From positions 10,055,456 to 10,119,455 of the forward strand of contig CM055102.1 of NCBI GenBank assembly GCA_029204225.1: a DNA stretch of 64,000 nucleotides, written 5' to 3'. Below the pieces are notes generated by a model, which saw nothing but the letters and a program-made list of their open reading frames with translations, was not told the origin of the DNA and ran no database searches. How positions within the stretch are numbered: position 1 is the first letter of the stretch; each line of letters starts with the position of its first letter. This stretch comes from Diphasiastrum complanatum. Lineage: Eukaryota; Streptophyta; Lycopodiopsida; Lycopodiales; Lycopodiaceae. This document shows, one piece after another, positions 1-9,749 of this stretch. Made by a program: the position numbers and the translations under genes.

Positions 1-20
1 GTACTAACTTTTGTACCTGT

Positions 21-213
21 TGTTATGGCCATATTCAGCTAAGGACATGGAATAGTCCTAATATGGTAGGCCGGCCCTCCAGTGTTTGAGATTATTGGTC
101 ACGCCTAGATTTAATACCAAGTCAAGGCCTGTTGGTGACTAATGACCTTGAGAGGACCCAGACACTCTAATTGAGACATATGGAGCAGTGCATATACATG
201 TGACTGATATAGG
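21..213 (+). mobile_element. Gypsy-1 5' LTR, left half
   Basis: The sequence from TGTTATGGCC onward matches the first ~193 bases of the complete LTR at 15895-16380. The match stops abruptly after GATATAGG at 213. The other half of this LTR lies at 2380-2673 in reverse orientation; together the halves give 487 bases against 486 for the complete copy. The five bases before it (16-20, CCTGT) nearly match the five after the 3' LTR (CCTGC), so both LTRs probably belong to one insertion. Confidence 0.85.
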
Positions 214-806
214 TTCATTCTTGCATTGGTATGCAACATCCTACACTCTTCAGCTACTAATACACTGTGTAGCTTTTCTATAGTAGGCAAAGTGTCTTGG
301 ATTGCAAAGCTTTGGACCAAATTTGTAAAGCCACTCCCTAGACCATTTAGGACAATCTGAACAAGCTCACTATCTTGAATCTTCTCTCCAATGGAAGCTA
401 ACTCCCTATTAAGAGACTTGATTCTTAGCACATAATCTTGTGCATTCTCATCACTCCTCTTCATGCTTTGTAGAATCTGATTCCTAAGCATGAGAACCCT
501 CGAAGTGTTTCTGGACTCATAGATAGATTTTAAAGATTCCCAAGCCTCTTTATCACTCTTACATGATGATACTTCCCTTAAAAGATCATTGCTTACATTC
601 ATCTTAATACAGTGAAGTGCAAGCCTAGACCTCTTCTTGTATCTCACTAATTCCTGTGCACCTAGAGGTTCATCTTCATCATCTATTAGAAACTCATAAA
701 GATCCTGGAGCACCATTAGTGACTCCATCCTCACTTTCCAAATAGCATAATTGGTAGAATTTAACCTCTCACTAGCTTCTAGAAGGTAGGCTCCCACTGA
801 TCCCAT
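214..806 (-). pseudogene. gag: Copia-1 gag, N-terminal part (severed by inversion)
   Basis: This is the N-terminal ~197 codons of a Ty1/copia Gag of the UBN2/DUF4219 type. The start is ATG at 806 (MGSVGAYLLEASERL), the same start as Copia-8 gag at 58793. The family pattern NYAIWKVRMESLM is present, followed by LALHCIKMNVSNDLLREV and the conserved core up to EECRMLH. Gag homology ends near 214; the remaining codons to the stop at 111 are read from the gypsy LTR. The missing C-terminal part, with the zinc knuckle, continues on the plus strand from 2674. The coding sequence itself has no stop or frameshift, so it was broken only by the inversion. Confidence 0.88.
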
Positions 807-1423
807 CTTACTTCAAGATTCTACACACAAGATATAGATTTGTTTGGACCTGAAACTCACAAAGGTTTCTAACTTGCAGTGTTTCACTCAAATGTTGACT
901 TCTAATCCAACAGATGGATTTGTAATCACAGTTCTATCACTCCCTCACAAGCTGGAATGAAGATAAGATGAGATGAAAACTACACTCAAGCAAATCTTGC
1001 CAATCTTGGCTATTCTTGGACAAAAACTGACTCTATCTCTCTCATTCACTTTGATGTACTTTCAAGACCTGGTTTCCACTTTAAGAAGGTCTGAAATCAG
1101 CCTAGATTAATCAGTTTTCATGAAACAAATTCAAAACTAATCAATGGCGAGTGATCTTGGTAGCTTATCCTAGGATTTGCACCAAAAATTACATCAAACT
1201 GACACCATATGAATTTTCTATGATCCAATGAATATGGGTTATTAAATGCTGGTTCAGAGATGCCCACACGTGTGAACAATACGGATTTTGATCCTGAAAA
1301 AGTTTGGGATCAAATCCCCTCACCAAAACCTGGATACCAGCTTGCCCTTCCAATACTAGCTTTTTGCACCAAAACCTGCTAAAACTGGATTAGATTCAAA
1401 CACAGATCAATGGCCTTGTACTT
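807..1423 (-). other. Copia-1 untranslated leader
   Basis: About 620 bases between primer binding site and gag. It is homologous to the Copia-8 leader (58821-59588), but holds one copy of a ~172-base unit that is duplicated there. A CACACGTGTG palindrome lies at 1265-1274. No ORF of note. Confidence 0.7.
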
Positions 1424-1436
1424 GGCTCTGATACCA
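1424..1436 (-). promoter_or_regulatory. Copia-1 primer binding site
   Basis: The minus strand reads TGGTATCAGAGCC directly next to the LTR. This is the usual copia site complementary to the 3' end of initiator tRNA-Met, which primes minus-strand DNA synthesis. Confidence 0.93.
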
Positions 1437-2109
1437 TGTGAAAAGTACAGTACTAAGTACCATAAATGGATCTTTGAATGATCCGCAAGGTGATTGTATG
1501 CTTGTTAAACAATCTATCAAAAACTAGTCATCAGAAAACAAGATCTAGTTTAGCAGCTTGATAGGAAACAAGTAGAGACAATCAAAGCATTGATCAAATA
1601 GTCTAATCCAACTCCACACGTGTGGAAATAAGGCTGTAGTACGGCCCGTAGATAGTGTTTACAAAGTGCCAAAGCTGGGTTTCATTGGAAAAATAGAGTA
1701 ATCACCATACAATGAGAGGAAACTCGAGTTTCTCCTTGAGGCTCCAAAAAGTTTCTATCTTCTCACTATGGAGAATGGAAATACATAGTAAAACACACTT
1801 CCTTTTCAAATTTAGGTGAAAATCCAGCATGTAATAAGGAAGTAGACTCCACTTTCTTGTCCTAATGTGAAAACCCTAGCCTAGATCCAAGAGTCATGCT
1901 TGGTAGGTGCATGGTAGGTACAAATCTCATCATAAATCATGGTCTAGATCCTACAAAGTAGGAATCACTACCAAATAGACACAACCGCTCCTCTTGACTC
2001 GTGGTAACCTACTTTAGGTGTGTATGTACAAGTGGCACTTTGGCCATTCAAGTAACCAACAAACAATATTGACAATGGCTAGATTTGCCAATGTAGGCAA
2101 TTTTTCACA
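1437..2109 (-). mobile_element. Copia-1 5' LTR (inverted)
   Basis: A 673-base LTR with ends TGTGAAAA and TTTTCACA. It is nearly identical to the plus-strand LTR at 6061-6751. The main difference is an ~18-base insertion in the latter near its start, so insertion was recent. A G-box palindrome CACACGTGTG lies at 1615-1624. The five bases beyond the outer end (2110-2114) read CGTTT on the minus strand and match 6752-6756. Confidence 0.93.
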
Positions 2110-2379
2110 AAACGGAAATTTTTCAAGGCTTCAGAAAATAAGAATGAATTCCACACTAATTTATAGCATCTCTAACAAATTCAAACAAGGATAAGAGAAC
2201 TCTACCACAAAGTTTGAAAAGCATGCTCAAAACAAGAATTAGTGAATCCAGACCCAATTTTCCCTTGAAAAAATAGCACTCCATCCAGGATGTGAATCCA
2301 AGTGTGTTCCATTCCGATTTGACATAGAATTCCTCTCCATCACAGCTAAAAATTGCATCTTACCAGGCTCTGATACCAA
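2110..2379 (-). other. Gypsy-1 leader and start of gag, with primer binding site
   Basis: On the minus strand this follows the Gypsy-1 LTR with one spacer base and then TGGTATCAGAGCC (2366-2378), an initiator tRNA-Met type site. A short ORF follows (MSNRNGTHLDSHPGW, then SRENWVW and a stop at 2239). It is probably the Gag start region, but is too short to assign. The copia insertion point (CGTTT, 2110-2114) ends this part; the rest of Gypsy-1 resumes at 6757. Confidence 0.75.
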
Positions 2380-2673
2380 TGCAATGACCACTAGGGAAAA
2401 AACTCCTAAAATGAGGATAGGAAAACTCAAGAGAGACTACGAAGCAAAATCACCCAACCAAACCTAGATCCCTCCTGGAGAATCCTCCTGGATCTAGCCC
2501 CCAAGCCATGCCATGTGATAGCAAGAGGAGAAGAGCTCATCAGGTAATCTAGACCAAAGTCGTCGACGAGATAATCTCTACCTCAATATATAGAGAGTAG
2601 GATCATGTGCATGAGTTGATGCAATCCCCATGCAAGTCAACTATAAATAGGTTACAGCTCTACATGCATACCT
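2380..2673 (-). mobile_element. Gypsy-1 5' LTR, right half (inverted)
   Basis: Reverse complement of the last ~290 bases of the LTR at 15895-16380, ending TGGTCATTGCA beside the primer binding site. It includes the GTCGACGA stretch and TCTATATATTGAGG, a plausible TATA box. Confidence 0.88.
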
Positions 2674-5600
2674 ATTTCTCTGCAGGATGGTGATGAGAAA
2701 GCTAATTTCTCATTCAAAAGCAAGAAGAAGACCAATGGCAAGAAGAAGCACTTCAAGGAGACCAAGGAAGAGGATGAGGCTTCAAGCTCAAAGGGCAAGA
2801 TCAAAGACAAGTCCAAGTACAAATGTTTTTTCTGTGGAAAGAAAGGACATTTTGCATCAAAATGTCTCAAGAAGAAGAAGGCACAAGAGAGAAAACAAAG
2901 CAACATTGCACATCAGGAGGAAGAGGAGGATGAAGAGTCATCCTTGATGGTTTCCAACAAACCACCATCATCCAAGAGCAACACCAATGATTCTTGGTGG
3001 ATTGATAGTGGGGCAAGTTCCCACATGACATATCAAAAGGACATATTCTCCACCTTACTTTCTTACAATGACTTACATAGATCAATCTATACTGCAAGTA
3101 GTCAAGAATGTAAGATAAGTGGAATAGGAACAATTCCCTTGTATGTGGGATCATCCAAAAGGATGAATCTAGATAATGTTCTTTATGTTCCTAAGTTAAC
3201 CAAGAATTTGCTTAGTGTTGGCCAGTTAATGGATAATGGCCTAGATGTACAATTTAAGCATGGAGTTTGTTCCATCCTTAGAAATGATGAATGTATAGCC
3301 AAAGGCTTTAAGCAAGGTAGATTGTTTAAGCTTGATGCTAATATTGCAGTGGAGAGTGTTAACTTGGCAAAGGTGGAGCTATCAAAGGTGGAACTGTGGC
3401 ACAAAAGGTTGGGCCACCCCAACTACAAAGCCATGGAATCTATGGCTACAAAGGAGCTTGCAGTTGGACTCCCCAAGCATTTGTCAAAGTGTGGGAAGAG
3501 ATGTGAAGCATGCAGCCTCTCAAAGGCTCACAAGCTACCCTTCTCAAGATCTACATCAAGATCAAACTCTCCTCTTGAACTCATCCATTCGGATGTTCAT
3601 AGTTTTTCACATGAGTCTAATGGTGGTTCCAAGTACTATGTAATCTTCATTGATGACTATTCTAGATTTTGTTGGATGTACCTCTTGTCTAGCAAATCAA
3701 TGGTGTTTGATTCTTTTGTAAAGTTCAAGACTTTGGTAGAAAATCAACTTAGTACCAAGATTAAGGTATTAAGGAGTGATAATGGAGGTGAATATGTCTC
3801 CAATAAGTTGATTGACTTTTGTATTTCTAATGGCATAAAGAGGGAGTTGTCATGTCCATACACCCCTCAACAAAATGGAGTGAGTGAGAGAGGAAATAGA
3901 TCTCTTTGTGAGTGTGCTAAGGCCTTAAGGCTAGATGCTTCTCTATCCAAACCATTTTGGGGTGAAGCAATAACTTGTGCTAACTATTTGTGCAATAGAT
4001 TGCCAAACCAAGCCATTGGAGGAATCACACCATTTGAAGCTCTATTTGGAGAGAAGACCAATCTCAAAGATCTCAAAGTTTTTGGATCCACTTGCTATGT
4101 ACACCAATCCTTGGATAAGAGAAGGAAGGATGATGCAACATCCATCAAAGGCATCTTTGTGGGATATGGTGAGAATAGCAAAGGTTATAGAGTCTTCAAT
4201 CCCATCACTAGCAAGGTGATAGTGAGTAGGGATGTTATTTTTTATGAAGGACATGCTTGTGATTTGGATGATAATGCTACTAATCATCTTGATGCCAAGG
4301 ATCATGCTAGGATGGAGGAGGAGCTTCCAAGTGAAGAAGAACTTGAGGATCCACCTCAAGATGCAAGAACTCCAAGAACTCCAAGAAGATCTACAAGGGC
4401 AAGATCCGAGCCATTGAGGCTCACCTATGATGGTCAAGGTGATCAAAGGGAAGGCTCATCATCTTTCACATCTTACACCTTTCTTACTTCAATGTTAGAT
4501 GAGACAACATGCTATGAAGATGCTTGTAAGTCTAAAAGTTGGATGGATGCTATGCAAGTAAAGTATGATGCTCTTATTGAGAATCATACTTGGGATCTTG
4601 TGGATCTTCCTCAAGGGAAGAAACCTCTTGATTGCAAGTGGGTGTTTAGATTGAAGTATAATCAAGATGGATCAATAAGCAAGCATAAAGCTAGGCTTGT
4701 TGCCAAAGGTTTTTTACAAACCAAAGGCATTGACTATGATGAGACTTTTGATCCTATGGCTAAGCTTGATACTATCAGGTTGATCATTAGTCTTGCTACA
4801 ACCTTCAATCGGGAGCTATTCCAACTTGACTTCACAAATGCATTCCTCAATGGTTATTTGGAGGAAGAGATCTACATGAGGCAACCCGAGGGCTTCATCA
4901 AGGCAAAGCATGAAGGAAAGGTGTGTTTTTTGAAGAAGAGCCTCTATGGGCTCAAGCAAGCACCTAGAGCATGGTACTCTAGGCTAAACTCTTTTCTCAT
5001 TTCCATCAATTTTGTAATGAGTGCCTATGATCCATCATTGTATATAAGTTTTCATGATGGCATGATCATTATTCTTGTTTTGTATGTAGATGACATTATC
5101 TTGAGTGGTAATGATCTAGATGGAATTAGAGATGTAAAAATTGCTTTAGCAAAAGAGTTTAAGATGGTAGATCTCGGCCTATTGAGATTCATTCTTGGAA
5201 TAGAGGTTATTAGAGGATGTGATTTTAGCTTCATTTGTCAATCTAAATATGCTACATCCATCCTAGATAGATTTGGAATGAAGAATTGTAAAGGCATTGA
5301 GACACCAATGGAGCAACATGTAAAAGCATCTATTGGTTGTGATGAAGCATCCTTTGAGGACATCACATTATATAGAAGGCTTATTGGCTCCTTGATCTAT
5401 TTAACTATAACTAGACCTGATCTTAGTTATAGTGTTGGAAAGTTAAGCCAATTCATGCAAAGTCCTCTAGTTTCACATTGGAAGATGGCCAAAAGAGTTC
5501 TTAGATACATTTCATTCACTAAGAATTTTGGTATTTTGTATAGAGGAACTAATCTTGGCTTAAGAGCCTATAGTGACTCGGATTTTGCAGGTGACAAAGT

Positions 5601-6099
5601 GGATAGAAGATCAACAAGTGCCTTTGCCACCTTTCTATGTGATGGAGTAGTATCATGGCTTTCCAAAAAGCAAGATACCATCTCCCTATCTTCCACAGAA
5701 TCCGGATACAAGGCCTTGACATCAACATGCAAGGAGGTCTTGTGGCTCAAAAGGCTATTGGTGGAGCTTCATGTCATGGAGGAGGAGATCCCTATCATCT
5801 ATTGTGACAACCAATCAGCCCAATCACTTGCAACTAATCCTACATTCCATGCAAGGAGCAAACACATCGAAATTGCTCATCATTTCGTGAGGGAAAAAGT
5901 GCAAGCTAAAGAGATCAAGCTCCAACACATGCCATCATCAAGTTGCTTGGCTGATTTGTTTACTAAACCTTTACCTAAAGATTCATTTGTCAAGCTTAGA
6001 TCTTCAATTGGAGTTATTGATAAAAGCATTGTGATCTCCAAGGCTAGATTTGAGGAGGAGTGTGAAAAATTTCCTACATTGGCAAATCTAGCCATGTAG
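2674..6099 (+). CDS. pol: Copia-1 Gag (C-terminal) - protease - integrase - RT - RNase H polyprotein
   Basis: One open frame of ~1140 codons; the first ATG is at 2944 because the true start was moved to the minus strand by the inversion. Domains in order: CCHC zinc knuckle CFFCGKKGHFASKC (about 2824-2865); aspartic protease DSGASSHM (about 3004); GAG-pre-integrase HKRLGHPNYK and CEAC (about 3400-3520); integrase core with HSDVHSF, RSDNGGEY and the Glu in QQNGVSERG (about 3588-3890); RT with KHKARLVAKGF (about 4681), SLYGLKQAPRAW and catalytic YVDD (about 5086); RNase H with AYSDSDFAGD and LADLFTKPLP (about 5569-5970). The domain order is that of Ty1/copia. No internal stop and near-identical LTRs point to a recently active element. 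The frame runs on into the 3' LTR. Confidence 0.95.
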   Translation: MSLQDGDEKANFSFKSKKKTNGKKKHFKETKEEDEASSSKGKIKDKSKYKCFFCGKKGHFASKCLKKKKAQERKQSNIAHQEEEEDEESSLMVSNKPPSSKSNTNDSWWIDSGASSHMTYQKDIFSTLLSYNDLHRSIYTASSQECKISGIGTIPLYVGSSKRMNLDNVLYVPKLTKNLLSVGQLMDNGLDVQFKHGVCSILRNDECIAKGFKQGRLFKLDANIAVESVNLAKVELSKVELWHKRLGHPNYKAMESMATKELAVGLPKHLSKCGKRCEACSLSKAHKLPFSRSTSRSNSPLELIHSDVHSFSHESNGGSKYYVIFIDDYSRFCWMYLLSSKSMVFDSFVKFKTLVENQLSTKIKVLRSDNGGEYVSNKLIDFCISNGIKRELSCPYTPQQNGVSERGNRSLCECAKALRLDASLSKPFWGEAITCANYLCNRLPNQAIGGITPFEALFGEKTNLKDLKVFGSTCYVHQSLDKRRKDDATSIKGIFVGYGENSKGYRVFNPITSKVIVSRDVIFYEGHACDLDDNATNHLDAKDHARMEEELPSEEELEDPPQDARTPRTPRRSTRARSEPLRLTYDGQGDQREGSSSFTSYTFLTSMLDETTCYEDACKSKSWMDAMQVKYDALIENHTWDLVDLPQGKKPLDCKWVFRLKYNQDGSISKHKARLVAKGFLQTKGIDYDETFDPMAKLDTIRLIISLATTFNRELFQLDFTNAFLNGYLEEEIYMRQPEGFIKAKHEGKVCFLKKSLYGLKQAPRAWYSRLNSFLISINFVMSAYDPSLYISFHDGMIIILVLYVDDIILSGNDLDGIRDVKIALAKEFKMVDLGLLRFILGIEVIRGCDFSFICQSKYATSILDRFGMKNCKGIETPMEQHVKASIGCDEASFEDITLYRRLIGSLIYLTITRPDLSYSVGKLSQFMQSPLVSHWKMAKRVLRYISFTKNFGILYRGTNLGLRAYSDSDFAGDKVDRRSTSAFATFLCDGVVSWLSKKQDTISLSSTESGYKALTSTCKEVLWLKRLLVELHVMEEEIPIIYCDNQSAQSLATNPTFHARSKHIEIAHHFVREKVQAKEIKLQHMPSSSCLADLFTKPLPKDSFVKLRSSIGVIDKSIVISKARFEEECEKFPTLANLAM
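6052..6060 (+). promoter_or_regulatory. Copia-1 polypurine tract
   Basis: GAGGAGGAG lies directly before the 3' LTR and primes plus-strand synthesis. It lies inside the polyprotein frame, where it encodes Glu residues. Copia-8 has the same tract at 56433-56441 on the minus strand. Confidence 0.85.
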
Positions 6100-6751
6100 A
6101 ATATTGTACATTTTGTCAATATTGTTTGTTGGTTACTTGAATGGCCAAAGTGCCACTTGTACATACACACCTAAAGTAGGTTACCACGAGTCAAGAGGAG
6201 CGGTTGTGTCTATTTGGTAGTGATTCCTACTTTGTAGGATCTAGACCATGATTTATGATGAGATTTGTACCTACCATGCACCTACCAAGCATGACTCTTG
6301 GATCTAGGCTAGGGTTTTCACATTAGGGCAAGAAAGTGGAGTCTACTTCCTTATTACATGCTGGATTTTCACCTAACTTTGCAAAGGAAGCGTGTTTTAC
6401 TATGTATTTCCATTCTCCATAGTGAGAAGATAGAAACTTTTTGGAGCCTCAAGGAGAAACTCGAGTTTCCTCTCATTGTATGGTGATTACTCTATTTTTC
6501 CAATGAAACCCAGCTTTGGCACTTTGTAAACACTGTCTACAGGCCGTACTACAGCCTTATTTCCACACGTGTGGAGTTGGATTAGACTATTTGATCAATG
6601 CTTTGATTGTCTCTACTTGTTTCCTATCAAGCTGCTAAACTAGATCTTGTTTTCTGATGACTAGTTTTTGATAGATTGTTTAACAAGCATACAATCACCT
6701 TGTGGATCATTCAAAGATCCATTTATGGTCCTTAGTACTATACTTTTCACA
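6061..6751 (+). mobile_element. Copia-1 3' LTR
   Basis: A 691-base LTR from TGTGAAAAATT to TTTTCACA, partner of 1437-2109. It contains the polyprotein stop at 6099 and a G-box palindrome at 6564-6573. CGTTT at 6752-6756 is the target site duplication. Confidence 0.95.
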
Positions 6752-6756
6752 CGTTT

Positions 6757-7327
6757 GAAGTAGAATGATATGCTTGAATAGATCTACTTTCTTGTTCAAA
6801 TATGTTTTTTTTAAGATGAATGATCTGCATGAGTCCATAATGGTTTGGACAGTTTGATTCAGATTGGATAGCAAGAGGTTTATTGATAGATTGACATGGA
6901 ATCGATTTATCCTGCATAAATAAACTGATTGCTACTGGAAATCTTAAATTTTTTGGTTTGCATGTGAGGAATTAAGGTATTATATGACTAATCCTCTTGT
7001 ATTTTATGCAAACTAGAAACTAAAACCATGGAATGGATTTGTGAATTGTAGATTCTCTAGAAAAGCAGATTTGGAATTGGAAAATGTGTTGCATGTAGAT
7101 AAAACCCTATAAAACCTTTGTGTGATTGGTTCTCACTGCCTATGTGAAGAGTTGTAACTGGGATAATCTCCTTTTTTCAGTCCTCTGGCCGTCGGATCAG
7201 TTGACAGAATCCAAGTTACCAATTGAACAAGCTCGCACTTGGGATGGGAAGGGTTAAATCAGGTCATTCTTGAAGAATTTTGAGGTTTGCATGTACTCTG
7301 CTGGTACTCATCAATAGCTTTTTCCAA
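6757..7327 (+). other. Gypsy-1 internal DNA, no gene seen
   Basis: AT-rich DNA with stops in all frames. It continues Gypsy-1 after the nested Copia-1. No gag, protease or RT motif can be read; the border with the H3-containing block lies somewhere near 7.2 kb. Confidence 0.5.
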
Positions 7328-7759
7328 TCATTGCCTTGGACGAGTCATAGAGGCCTCACCCCTGTGAAGACTAGAACTTCTATCTCTTGATCTAGATAAA
7401 AGTTGAAAATCTTTGGGCATAATGGTGACATGCTTTGCATGGATGGAAAGCAGGAAGGAATCCTCAAATAATTGAGCTTGAAAATCTTCATAGGCTTCTT
7501 GAAGGACCATAATAGCTGAAACTGTAAAACAATTATACCTGCCCAGATTCTCTCTGGTGATTTCACGTACCAAACGATAGAATGGAGCCTTTGGAATCAT
7601 AAGCTCCGTTGACCTTTGATACTTTTTAATCTCTCTCATCCAATGGCTTCTTCTCATCGATGTTCTCCTACCAGTACCGGGCGGCCTGAGGCTCAAAACT
7701 TCACCTTGAACTGGGTTGGGATGCTGACCAGTTCTGGTTATATGCTTCGCTCTAGCCAT
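7328..7759 (-). CDS. CENP-A-like histone H3 variant (H3-like 1)
   Basis: A 143-codon intronless ORF starting MARAKH (ATG at 7759; an earlier in-frame ATG at 7786 is unlikely, because MAR is the H3 start). The tail (1-40) is short and unlike canonical H3: RPPGTG is followed by a ~12-residue stretch where H3 has RPGTVAL. Histone fold: alphaN MREIKKYQRSTELMIP (41-56), alpha1 APFYRLVREI (58-67), loop 1 one residue longer than in H3.1, alpha2 SAIMVLQEAYEDFQAQLFED (81-100), then LLSIHAKHVTIMPKDFQL (103-120). The longer loop 1, IPKAPF, the LLSIHA form and KDF recall CENP-A/CENH3. Canonical Arg116 is His. A 21-residue C-terminal extension is atypical. It should pair with H4 in a nucleosome; centromere function is inference. 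Confidence 0.85.
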   Translation of the reverse strand: MARAKHITRTGQHPNPVQGEVLSLRPPGTGRRTSMRRSHWMREIKKYQRSTELMIPKAPFYRLVREITRENLGRYNCFTVSAIMVLQEAYEDFQAQLFEDSFLLSIHAKHVTIMPKDFQLLSRSRDRSSSLHRGEASMTRPRQ

Positions 7760-7786
7760 AACAAGGATCTGACAAAGGCTCAACAA

Positions 7787-8437
7787 GATGGTGATGAAGC
7801 TAAAAAATTTAAAGTGTATGAAATGGATATTGGACTTATGCGCAAATAGTAAATAGGTACCTTATGGACGTCTACAGGTGCGCACTAATCAGATATGCAA
7901 AAACTAAAAAAAAAAAAAGTGTCATGATTGGGTTCAATGAAATTTATATACAAAACATGTTATCCCACACGTGTGGAGTCAAACTTGAAATCCACGTGTT
8001 GAATTTTTATTGGTAAAAGTAAATGCATGGACAAGTGGCATCATATTATTCCTTGACCTCTGACACATTAGTGACCATCATCATTAGGATTCTGACACGT
8101 GTCAAGAATTGAGTGAGCTGTCAACTAATAGGCACATGCCACATGTCCAAATATTGAATATGTTGTACGCTTTTAATTCATGCCTCTCATTGTGCCAAAA
8201 TATGCACTCAACCGATATGAGTATCTATTTATGTAAACCATTGTTCTGAAATATAGTTCAAAAAAATTATTGTTAAAAAAAAAACTATAAATATGAGACA
8301 CCGTCCTCATTTTCACAACTCTAGTTTTGCCTTTTTATGTTCAATAATTTTTTTGCATTAGTCGCTTTAAGTGATTTAGTCATTTTTCTTACCAATTCTA
8401 GACCACCGTTTTACTAGGTTTACTATTCCACACCATC
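7787..8437. promoter_or_regulatory. Divergent promoter region with G-box cluster
   Basis: This ~650-base spacer separates H3-like 1 (minus) from the unknown plus-strand gene at 8438. Toward the H3 gene, the minus strand has TATATAAA at 7950-7943, ~190 bases before its ATG. Toward the other gene, CTATAAATATG lies near 8283, ~155 bases before its ATG. Between them are CACACGTGTG (7966-7975), CCACGTGTTG (near 7993) and GACACGTGTC (near 8094). All contain or nearly contain the CACGTG G-box bound by plant bZIP and bHLH factors. Confidence 0.5.
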
Positions 8438-9749
8438 ATGGAGAATGCTAGGATTGAGGTTTCAAGACTTCTATGTGGTACAAAGTTTGAACATCAGATA
8501 GATAGGATCTTTCCCATCTTCTGTGCCACAATAGATACACCAGTTACAGCCAGAGCTGACGCAGAAAGTGTGCCATGGATTATATGAATACAACACTTTT
8601 TTCGTATAGTATAAGAGCTTTTGATTCAGATATTGCATGGATTCCATACAATTTACTAACATACATATGGAAGGGTGATAGACCATTTGTAGCTAGACTC
8701 AATATATTTTTGTCTAGAAATCACTATAGAATTTTGACTGTTGAGGAGCAGCGTAGGGACAATTTGTTGAACATAGGTTCAAAGATCATTTCAGGTGAGA
8801 TGGTCTTTGTATTCTTGCTTTCTAAACATACAACTGTTCCAATGCCTGTTGACTCACAGGAGGCCATTCTATGCTATGAAATGAACGACGTTGAGGAGGA
8901 GCAACCAATAAATGAAGAAAAAGAAAGAGCACTCTCCTTGTAGCAATTCTCTGAGTCATCTCTAGAAACCAGTGAGGCAAACGAGACAGTGCTGCAAATT
9001 AGGAGCCTCTCTCTAATCATCATCAATTGCAGAGAGTACATTTTTTTTCATGATCCACAACATATTCTCCATCTATGAGAGGACGAACTCCTAAGTGCGC
9101 AGAATCGAGCCAATACCTACGATCACACAGGGATTGATGATACATTCCAAAAGTTTGTCCGAAAAATGAGAACGCCACATGTGAAACGACATTGGCAAGA
9201 ATCTTGACAGAGCTCCAAAACATCGGCCCCCCTCCTAAGGTGACTCACCATGAGCCAGAAGAGTACAATTTAGCTCAACTGGAGGGGACACAAGGAAGCA
9301 TTAACCTGAGTGACATTGCAAAAACTGATGAGGGGACATAGGTTACCATTGAAATCGATGCTTATGCAGCTAGAGCAAAGGGAGTGAGAAAAGCCATTGA
9401 AATCAATGCTTATGTAGCTAGAGCAAAGAGAGTGAGAAAAGCCAGAGAGAGTGACTCAAAGGATGCTTCTTTGGCGCACTACATTGGACACTTCCCGGAC
9501 CAGTACATCTACTGCATTAGCAAAAAGTATAGTCCTAATGGAGATGAGGAGCTGCTAAAGTGCAAATCATTGTCCAAACATATTGCACAGGTGGAGCTAG
9601 CAAAAGGTTACAATAAAACATACTATGTTTTAAGAAGCGTAGTTGTTAATGATTTGAGCGCAGGCTTTGAGTCTAGGTTAGTAACTGGAGCGGCCATTGG
9701 CCCATTTTCCAAAGAATCTAATGCTCATGTTCTTGCATCAGAAATTTAA
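8438..9749 (+). pseudogene. Unknown gene, broken by frameshifts and stops
   Basis: Three overlapping pieces read as one protein of ~430 codons: 8438-8587 (MENARIEVSRLLCGTKF), shift near 8570, 8575-9206 (NTTLFSYSIRAFDSDIAW, VEEQRRDNLLNIGSK, SKHTTVPMPVD) with stops at 8941 and about 9076, shift near 9150-9200, then to 9749 (IGPPPKVTHHEPEEY, SKDASLAHYIGHFPDQY, NKTYYVLRSVVVND) with a TAG at 9339. The middle is acidic (NDVEEEQPINEEKE). I recognise no family. The pieces lack the composition of random AT-rich ORFs, so a real gene is likely. It lies between two H3-like genes, diverging from H3-like 1 and converging on H3-like 2. Confidence 0.55.
9348..9443 (+). repeat. 48-bp in-frame tandem duplication
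   Basis: Two 48-base units (9348-9395, 9396-9443) encode IEIDAYAARAKGVRKA and IEINAYVARAKRVRKA. The length of exactly 16 codons keeps the frame. Confidence 0.9.

Larger units (their letters stand above)
214..2673. other. 2.46-kb inverted segment
   Basis: This segment is flipped relative to its surroundings. Read on the minus strand it runs: right half of the Gypsy-1 5' LTR, primer binding site, gypsy leader, duplication CGTTT, Copia-1 5' LTR, primer binding site, copia leader, N-terminal gag. Flipping it back rejoins the split LTR at 213 and the split gag at 2674, and puts both CGTTT duplications in the same orientation. A few bases (3-6) appear lost at the junctions. I see no long inverted repeat at the ends, so end joining is more likely than recombination between repeats. 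A scaffold mis-join would look the same. Confidence 0.85.

Noticed and set aside
2652-2906. Minus-strand ORF, Leu/Phe-rich
   Set aside because: Shadow of the Copia-1 zinc-knuckle region on the opposite strand; the Lys-rich plus strand reads as Phe/Leu in reverse.
8575-8943. Independent 122-codon gene
   Set aside because: Protein-like sequence continues upstream in another frame from 8438 and downstream through a stop, so it is one piece of a broken longer gene.
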